Origin: Magnaporthiopsis rhizophila
Lineage: Eukaryota > Ascomycota > Sordariomycetes > Magnaporthales > Magnaporthaceae
Length of the DNA: 64,000 bases
Direction of reading: 5' to 3'
Assembly (NCBI GenBank): GCA_003049465.1
Contig: PYSS01000001.1
Location: 295,646 to 359,645, forward strand
The translations under genes and the position numbers were made by a program. Positions 56,843-64,000 of this stretch are shown piece by piece; position 1 is the first letter of the stretch; each line of letters starts with the position of its first letter. The notes beneath the pieces were generated by a model. The model was given only the letters and a program-made list of their open reading frames with translations. It ran no database searches and had not been told where the DNA came from.

Positions 56843-58357
56843 ATGGACGTGGCGGTCGCGCCCGCCTCGTCGAGTCCCGACGCGCCGCCACCGCCTCTGA
56901 TGGCCACATACAGCAACATCACTAGCTTCGGCAGCACCCCGTCCGATGGAGACCTCGACCTGCAGTGGGATCAAACATACTTGCGCATCAACTACATTGT
57001 CCGCAACCTGGCCGGCCCTGTCCCTCTGCAGCTCCATCATCATCCTAGCTACCAGCACCTCTACGCCGGCCTCGCCAGCCACGACGACGCCATGTCCGAG
57101 ACGTCTTCCGAGAGACGCAGGCGACTCGAGACCCAGGACCCCCGGTCGCCGCCGGCTGCGGCCGCAAGAGCCGGCCAGCAGCCCACAGCCGGGGACCAGG
57201 GCCACCAGAACAGGCCCGCCGGCCCCATAGGCGACTCGCCCACGCTGGGATACCCCGCGAACCAGCCCGACGCAGCGGCTGGTAGCGGCGACAACGCGGC
57301 GGGCCGTAAGGGGGCCTCTACGCAGGGGTGGCCCAACTGGCCCGCCCCACAGGCCGCTCAACGACACGCCCGCGTCTCGGTCTGGACCGAGGAGGTGTCG
57401 GCGCAAGGGCAGGACGCTTACTGCGCGTGCTCGGCCCCCTGGGCTGCTGCCCGCCTCCGCCCGCCGCCAGAGGGCGCCGGCGACGAGGGCTGCTCGAGCA
57501 CAACGGCCAGGGGCCTGCTGCCCGCCGCCCTCGTGGCGGGGTCCGCCGGCGGTTCTTCGGCCCTGGCCTCACCCGCCGCCAACACGGCCGGCCCCAGAAC
57601 GGGGACGTGCAGCGTGTGTGGGCGACCCCTAGATCCCGCCGGCAACCAGGCCACGGGCAGCCGGAGTAACAGCAGCTACTCCCAAGACAACCACGCGCCG
57701 ACTCCTGAAAGCTATTATGACAAGGATACCGGCGGAGGCGAGACGACTCCTGCTGGCGGCGCCGGCGGGGCCACCAAGAAGGCTCTCAAGCGAATGTCGA
57801 GGGTTCTGCATCTGCATCGCTTCAAGCGGCAGAGCCGAGCTAAGCGCGACCTTCAAGACTTGATAAACGAGAACAACGGCGCTGGCAGCAGCAATTATGC
57901 CGGGGATCGTGAGGGCAACGGTGGCAGTGGCGAGCAGATCCCTGCAACCAATTCAGGTCAGGGTCAAGACGGGCGCAGTGCGACGACGACAGTAACACCA
58001 GCACCAACGGGCTCTAACGTTACGCTTATGTATCGAACGGAAGCTCCGGGAAGCGGCGCCGGCTCAGAGGCCACGGTCCAACAAGCCCGGAACAACCAGC
58101 CAGGCCCCAGGGCACCACCACCACCAAACGACACGGCCGCTTCTGGGCCGGCAGCTGAGTCTTCCGAGAGCAGCGCGATGGGCGGCAGTAGCCGCCGCGC
58201 GCGCAATTCCTCGGCCCGCCTGGAGAGAGCTCGCAGGCTGCTGGAGCGGAGCAGCGGCCAGCCTCTCCCGCACCCGCCGCCGCAGACGGCACCGCCCGCG
58301 GGGCCTCCCCCAGCCCCGCCGTCTGCAGCGTCGTCCAAGGGGAAAAAGCGGGAATAA
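56843..58357 (+). CDS. Low-complexity protein of unknown function (orphan)
   Basis: A single uninterrupted frame of 504 residues opening with an AAAAATGG context. I do not recognise it. About residues 20-90 look ordered and conserved in style (LQWDQTYLRINYIVRNL, HHHPSYQHLYAGL). The rest is rich in Ala, Gly, Pro and Ser and is probably disordered. A CSVCGRPL motif near residue 255 could be half of a small zinc site, but no matching second pair is clear. A basic helical stretch (KKALKRMSRVLHLHRFKRQ) follows, and the end is Pro-rich. The codons are very GC-rich, so opposite-strand frames are also open. That the frame is a gene rests on its length, its start and its ordered N-terminus, not on homology. 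Confidence 0.55.
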   Translation: MDVAVAPASSSPDAPPPPLMATYSNITSFGSTPSDGDLDLQWDQTYLRINYIVRNLAGPVPLQLHHHPSYQHLYAGLASHDDAMSETSSERRRRLETQDPRSPPAAAARAGQQPTAGDQGHQNRPAGPIGDSPTLGYPANQPDAAAGSGDNAAGRKGASTQGWPNWPAPQAAQRHARVSVWTEEVSAQGQDAYCACSAPWAAARLRPPPEGAGDEGCSSTTARGLLPAALVAGSAGGSSALASPAANTAGPRTGTCSVCGRPLDPAGNQATGSRSNSSYSQDNHAPTPESYYDKDTGGGETTPAGGAGGATKKALKRMSRVLHLHRFKRQSRAKRDLQDLINENNGAGSSNYAGDREGNGGSGEQIPATNSGQGQDGRSATTTVTPAPTGSNVTLMYRTEAPGSGAGSEATVQQARNNQPGPRAPPPPNDTAASGPAAESSESSAMGGSSRRARNSSARLERARRLLERSSGQPLPHPPPQTAPPAGPPPAPPSAASSKGKKRE

Positions 58358-58927
58358 TTTCAACTAAATAAAACAGAGAGGACGAGGAGCTCCAAAAGAG
58401 CAAACGAACGGGGGGCCAGCCGAAAATGCCTCTCGTTCAACTCCTATTGTCTAATCACTGACTGGATTCTTGTACAAAGCTGGCACTCTTACCCCAACCT
58501 AGGTAGTTGGCTAGCGGGTATTGTTTCTGTTGTTTGCTCTATTCTGATTTTCTCTTGCTTTTTTGCTTCCCGACGATGTTTCCCCTTCACTGTATATAGA
58601 TATATATCCTCTGCTTTACCCTTTTCCCTCGACACCGACTTGCTCTGTTTGGCTTTCCCTCAGTGAGCGTGTTTTTCCTTATCCTCACCCTTTTTTGATT
58701 CCCATGGTCTCACGATCTTTTTCAGGAGGCTTGATTACCGGGCTGTGGGTTTCTTTTTTCATGGCTTCACCGCATTCATCACATTCCATATCATACATGG
58801 CGAAACGGGCTTTAGTAGAGACGGACGGGAGGTTTCGAGATTCGAAACGTACCTGGATTAGCGACGAACTTGTTGCCCCGCGTGGGGCACGTAACAGGAG
58901 ATGGCTGGCGCACAGAGAGATACCATT

Positions 58928-58930
<3 letters not shown>

Positions 58931-58959
<29 letters not shown>
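58931..58959. repeat. Poly(T) tract (29)
   Basis: An uninterrupted run of T, followed 514 bp later by an A30 tract. Confidence 0.9.
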
Positions 58960-59471
58960 GGGTTTGTTTACAAGCGACAACACACAAGATGGGCATGAGA
59001 GAGGTCTGTCGCTTGACTGGTTCATAGATCACCATCAAATACACTTACAGCCTTACAACCGTTGTCTTCTTGACTTCTTTCTTCACGAAATTGCAACCTG
59101 CAAACCTGGCTCAGGCACTCGATTGCGCCATGTCATCCCGTGACACGTATGATGCATGTAGCGGCTCCCTTCCAGGATGAGTTCAATGTCAGGAATGAGC
59201 GGCGTCCGGCGTCATTTTACTGACGCCAAAGCCATTTTCAATTTTTTTGAGGGGTTTGTTGTGGTTACTGCTGATTGTCCATAGGAAACGAGACCAAAAG
59301 GTGAAAAAGATGGGTACGCAAAGCTGGAGGGGAATTGGTAGGAAATTTCTGACACCCACAATCCACTCTCTCTCTCTCTTCTTCTCTTCTTCCCGACTTC
59401 AAAACCAGACGAGTCGAGATAGTAAGAAAAAAGAAAAAGAAACACAAGACATGATGCGCGGGGAGAGGATC

Positions 59472-59473
<2 letters not shown>

Positions 59474-59503
<30 letters not shown>
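59474..59503. repeat. Poly(A) tract (30)
   Basis: An uninterrupted run of A, complementary to the T29 tract at 58931. Confidence 0.9.
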
Positions 59504-59505
<2 letters not shown>

Positions 59506-60162
59506 AACCTGGAGACGGCAAATGTACCGGCAGGCGAGACCCGAGCGAGAAAAACCCCCACCGCAGACATTGTTCCGTCTTCCACCGTCTATCTGCCAAC
59601 GCCCGTCTGCCCAACACCAAGAGAAAAGGCGCGAGACTGTTGGCGGGGGAGGTGCCGAGAAAGCGCACGGAATATGACTGTAGGCAGGCTTGGAGGGACG
59701 CAAATAACTAAAACGGGATGCTGAATCGAAAAGAGATGGGCAGGGACACAGGTTACGGCTCAGTTCCGTGTATTTGACCAAAAGAGAACGAGAGAGGGGG
59801 AAATAAGAGGGTGGAAAGAAAGGCAACTGATCTGTCCTGCATGTCCGATCCTGTCACAAAACCAACTCCCTGTCCTCCATGACCGCCAATGCCGCATTCC
59901 GCTTTGAACCTCACCAGCCACTCTGTTTTGGCACAAGCCAAAGGATTCCCGTACCTATGACTTATCGAAAGAAACACAACGTACCCAGTCGCAACGGAGA
60001 TATAGTCTCGGAAATGCAACCGAGACGGTGGTGCGAGGATGGAAAGCAAACAGGAGGGGAAACCTCGATTGGGAACTCAGTCCCATGGGAAGGGGAATCA
60101 AGGAGTCAAAAGCAAAAATCTGCGTCGTCCAGTGAGAGTACGCACACGATCGCGCGACCCCT

Positions 60163-61710
60163 TTACGACTCGGGAGCGGCGGCAGGGGCCGGCTCGTCGG
60201 CCTTGCCCTCCGGCTTCTCCTCAGACTTGGTCGCCTCGTCCTTGGGGGCATCGGCGGTGCCCGTCGGGGCAGCCTCGGCATCGCCCGTCTCGTTGGAGGT
60301 CCAAAGGGTCAGGTTGTCACGCAGCAGCTGCATGATAAGGGTGCTGTCGCGGTACGACTCCTCCGAAAGCGAGTCAAGCTCGGCGATGGCATCGTCGAAG
60401 GCCTGCTTGGCCAGGTGGCACGCGCGGTCGGGGGAGTTAAGGATCTCGTAGTAGAAGACAGAGAAGTTGAGCGCGAGACCCAGGCGGATGGGGTGGGTCG
60501 GGGTGAGCTCAGTCTGAGCAACATCCGTGGCGCTCTAAATGGCGGTTTGGGGTGGCTTGCGTTAGTCACACGCGCGTTATTTCCTAATAGAGGGGGTGCC
60601 AACTGGCGAGCCCCTAATGGATGTTCCTCCTTCTGTACCTTGTAGGCCTCGTGGGCAGCCGTGGCAGCGACCTTGCGCTTGTCGCCCGAGGCGAACTCGG
60701 CAAGGTAACGGTGGTAGTCACCCTTCCTGTATTGGCGCGCGTCTTGTCAGTATGCGATGATCAAAACTACCAATGCCCTGATAGCAGGATGAAATGGAAT
60801 CAAGCCCCCGCGAGCAAGGAATCTCGGCAGCCGAGATGGCGGTGGAGGAACCGGGCAATGACAAGTAGTCAAGGCCCATGAGCGATAAGGACGTACATCT
60901 TGTGATAGAACACCTTGGACTCGCCAGAAGCGGCATTCGGGATGAGGGACTCGTCAAGAACATCGAGGACATCCTGGCACACCTTCTCGAGCTCGGCCTC
61001 GATCTTCTGACGGTAATCACGGATGGTGGACACATGCTTCTCAGAGCCCTTGGACTCCTCCTTCTGCTCGATGGAGGAGATGATGCGCCAACTGGCACGG
61101 CGGGTACCGACGACGTTCTTGTAGGCGACCGAGAGCAGGTTGCGCTCATCGACGGTGAGCTCACCGCCCAACTTGGCGACCTCCTTCATGTAGGTGACCA
61201 TCTCATCATAGCGCTCGGCCTGCTCGCAGAGCCTGGCGAGGAAAGTCTTGCTGTAATTCGTCACGTGGGCGTCAGTCTGCTGGTTCTCGTCGACAGGACT
61301 GACGGGAGCGTATTGCGCGCGGGGATGTGGTCGCCGGAGGAGGCGATAGTCGTGCGGCGGAAACCATCAACAAACCTTTCACGCTGTGGTTCGGTGCAAG
61401 GTAGGAGTCAGTTATGATCGCCATTCTCGTCGTTCAAGGGGGCGCACGCAAAGGGTATCAAAAACACGACAACTGGGACAAGACAGCAGGCGACGCCATC
61501 GAGCGATTAGGTGGGCTGTGTGCCGTGAGCAGTCGTCACGAGCAACGCCAGACTCGGTCGGCGACACCGCCTGAGCGAGCCTCGCGTCTACTGGGCGACT
61601 TGTCCACGGCCACTTGGGCGCAGAGGGCGGGTGCGACGACAGGGACAGAGATGATAACGGAGGAAAGCGAGCAGCGCCAGAAGGCGGGCATGACATACCT
61701 CGGTGGCCAT
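60163..61710 (-). CDS. 14-3-3 protein
   Basis: Phosphoserine/threonine-binding adaptor dimer that regulates many signalling and metabolic proteins. Five exons keep frame: 61710-61699, 61383-61376, 61250-60897, 60726-60639 and 60534-60163, giving 277 residues. Exon 1 is 12 nt (MATE) and exon 2 only 8 nt. Together they give MATERESKTFLARLCEQ, the conserved fungal start. The core is nearly canonical: RNLLSVAYKNVVG, SKVFYHKMKGDYHRYLAE and RLGLALNFSVFYYEILNSP. The usual end DNLTLWTS is followed by a tail of about 35 residues rich in Glu, Ala, Pro and Lys. Intron 1 is 315 nt. It is one of the two 14-3-3 types common in these fungi. Identity is certain. Confidence 0.97.
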
Positions 61711-64000
61711 TTTTGTGGATTCTGGAAGTTTGTCGAGACTCGAAAAAAATAAAGTATGGCTTGCAGTGTTCGTTGTGTCGTTTGCAATATCAACGCAGAG
61801 AAAAGAGGGTATCGAAGAGGTGGACGTGGGAGAGACGGAGTTGGGGCGGCAAACAGAAAGTGCAGATTCGAGATTGTGGTTGACGGAGGGGAAGGGAAAA
61901 AAAAAAAAAAGAGGGATGATGCACGTTGTTGAGGGAAGGCGGAAGGCGGCCGAAATGGAGGTCGAGCAGGGCTGTTGTCTTGGGGGTCTGGCGGCGCTGC
62001 GGTTGGGCTGCCCCACTTTCAGGCGCCTGCTCTGACTGCCCTGGCTGCTGTGCTCCTCTGGTTCTGGATCATGGCAGGGAACGTGTGAGCTCAGGCAGGC
62101 ACCGTAGAGGGGCAACGCTCGCACCTGGCAATCCGCAGCAGGGACTGGCTGACAGCCGCCTGGTTCATGCCCGGTGGGGCCGTTCCTTTCACAGGCAAAC
62201 GGCCGCTTAGGCCAATCAGGTTGCTCGTTGCGTGCGAATTGCTCATCCCTCGATGGGCACTGCTTGGTTTCGTTTGTTTGTTTTGAATTAGGATTAGGTA
62301 TTCTTTGCTTTTTTTTGGTCTTATGCGTGGGTTCTTTTATTTGGGTCATCGATTCTTGTTTTTGTCACGTTTTTGAAACTGAAATATAGAGCCTAGCACT
62401 CTTGAAGGGATCAAGCCAGCCCCCAAGATAGGCCCGTCACATCACCTCTCCGATAAAAGACGTCTCCCCAGCTTCCCGTGCGTAAGGCGGGGTACATTTG
62501 CGAACCAGGCCAAGGCATCCCCTCGAATGTTGTGCTGTGTTAGGCCTGGATACCTGTACCTACGAGGTAGGAGGTACCAGTCCTTAGCGCTCCGATCCAT
62601 CTTCATCCCACATCATGTCACTGCGTGTTCGTCACACGACAGCCAGCCATCCAGCCGCCCATGAGAGGCCTCAGAACGAGCCGCGCATCGTATTTTGTGC
62701 ATCACTCGGGGCTGGCCGCCCTGAGAGGTCCGACCAATGCGGGTCATCAAACCAGATGTGTCGACAGATTTTGCAGCTGCGTGGAACGGGTTGGCCGGTA
62801 TCTCAAGAATAAAATGGGGTACGTACCGGCACCACAGCTGTTGGGACCCGCGTTCTTGAGCCTCCTGCTTCCATGAGGTTCTATGTCGTATTCATGCGGG
62901 CTTTCGCTGCCCCCTTTCCCCGATCCATGCTCCTGTTTTTGTGGTGCGCCCGGCTGGTATTCTGCCTCTAGAACCATGTGCGCGCGTGCGATAGGGTCGC
63001 ATCCGAAATTGCTAGATGCTGGCTTGTGCAGATTGGCCTCCTTCCACCGCCTCTCTTGCCGGGCAACATCGAATTTCGCTCTCCCAGGTTCGCCCATGGA
63101 CGGTTCGCCAGCCCAGTACCGTAGAGGCACCTCCCCCTACCTACCCAGGCACCCTACCCAGCAGGCAGATGATGGGCGGCGTCACCGCCAGACGTCTGTT
63201 GCTCGGCATTGCCCGCCACCCTTACTCTCCCCAACTTTGACAGGCCGGCCAGCGACGGTCTGCGGCGAGCCGATTCCCGTGGCCACTTGAAACAAAAGTG
63301 GCTTTGACCTCAGCGAGCGACGTGCCCTGGCTGAGCTACTTCATTTCCATTCTCAGCGGGTTCATCGAATCGGGGAAATTGGGGGGTAGTCAAGACTATC
63401 GGTGGGCTTGGGACTGCATGTGGCAGCCGCCTAGCTCCATGCGCCTGGGCACACCCTGGGCCACCCATGCGAGCGAGTGCCCACCTAATGCACAGTCCAG
63501 TACCGATAGACATGTACCCCATCTTGCCAGCCAGTCTTAGCAATGGGATGGGCTGGGCTCCTGGATTGGGCTTCGGGAGCTTGCGTCACGCTCACCACCT
63601 GCGCCTTTTTTCTTTCTTTCTCAGCCGTCCAAGTTCAATGTGACTCGTCCACCCACATTATCACCAGATGCAGCAGGCGTCGGCAGAAGCCTGCTAATTT
63701 CCCTGCTGTTGGCGTGGGCTGGTGCCGACTGAGCTGGCAAGAAAGGGTCACGCGGGGCGGCTGTTTCTCCCGCCACGCACCGCACGCTGCCTCCACCTCA
63801 CCCTGAACGATGGGACGACCCCCTTGTTTCGCTGGCAAGAAAGGGAAGATCTCATGCAAGCGGACCAGGCCCATCGTCGCTGCCTCATGTTGCCGCCGCC
63901 GATGTTGGACCGGCAATCGGAGTACGCCGAACGGGTCTCGTTTGTGCTCGTAGGGCTGCTCCCGAAAGGTAGATTCATTGTTCGTGAAATCAGCAAACGG
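61711..64000. other. Region upstream of 14-3-3 to window end
   Basis: 2.3 kb. The first 700 bp probably hold the 14-3-3 leader and promoter, with an A14 run near 61898. A GTACCTACGAGGTAGGAGGTACC stretch (23 bp, listed here in parts as GTACCTACG and AGGTAGGAGG) lies near 62549. Further right, open frames are short and without recognisable domains, and I see no gene, whole or partial. Confidence 0.5.

Larger units (their letters stand above)
58358..60162. other. Convergent intergenic region with homopolymers
   Basis: A 1.8-kb region between the orphan gene and the 14-3-3 gene. It holds T29 and A30 tracts about 515 bp apart and a CT microsatellite near 59365. No gene supported. Confidence 0.6.

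Noticed and set aside
62400..64000. Partial gene at the right edge of the window
   Set aside because: Frames on both strands are short, without recognisable domains or convincing splice junctions.

Overview
This 64-kb window is nuclear DNA of a filamentous ascomycete, most likely a cellulolytic Sordariomycete near Sordariales/Chaetomiaceae. The evidence is short GT-AG introns (mostly 50-130 nt) with CTAAC/CTGAC-like branch sites, GC-rich coding DNA, and protein families typical of such fungi: an AA9 polysaccharide monooxygenase, cellobiose dehydrogenase and a GH6 cellulase. I rebuilt the gene models by eye from reading frames, splice signals and family similarity, and checked that every exon junction keeps the frame. 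Nothing was searched against a database.

Layout. 0.2-8.3 kb: an AA9 monooxygenase (minus) and a cellobiose dehydrogenase (plus) lie head to head around a 4.1-kb region with no gene I can support. 8.7-10.3 kb: an SRAP/HMCES-type protein. 10.7-15.3 kb (minus): the largest subunit of RNA polymerase III. 16.6-19.8 kb: a DDHD-domain phospholipase. 20.2-21.1 kb (minus): a small RING-like/ankyrin-like protein. 22.4-24.6 kb: fimbrin. 26.0-28.4 kb: a sterol O-acyltransferase. 29.1-30.4 kb: an SR-type RNA-binding protein. 32.4-33.6 kb: a mitochondrial carrier. 34.7-35.6 kb: ribosomal protein eL18. 36.1-37.9 kb (minus): the mitochondrial rRNA 2'-O-methyltransferase MRM2. 38.4-40.4 kb (minus): a coiled-coil protein I do not recognise. 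40.9-42.2 kb: the oligosaccharyltransferase subunit OST3/OST6. 44.4-45.9 kb: a GH6 cellulase. 46.5-50.7 kb (minus): a synaptojanin-like phosphoinositide phosphatase. 52.6-54.9 kb: the U1 snRNP factor Prp39. 56.8-58.4 kb: a low-complexity orphan protein. 60.2-61.7 kb (minus): a 14-3-3 protein. The rest is intergenic, rich in homopolymer A/T tracts and a recurring TAGGTAGGTA motif. One run of T contains an N, marking an uncertain base or assembly gap.

How the genes relate. Most are unrelated housekeeping genes. The exception is the secreted cellulose-degrading set: CDH is an established electron donor for AA9 enzymes, and the two sit as divergent neighbours, with a GH6 cellulase 36 kb further on. 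All three lack a CBM1 module. Other points of interest are gene-structure features: a strong hairpin in intron 1 of eL18, a probable GC-AG intron and a long first intron in the SR gene, an 8-nt micro-exon in the 14-3-3 gene, a stop-free intron of 84 nt in OST3, and a non-canonical FYGAWWN motif in the sterol acyltransferase. No tRNA, rRNA, CRISPR array or recognisable transposon was seen.
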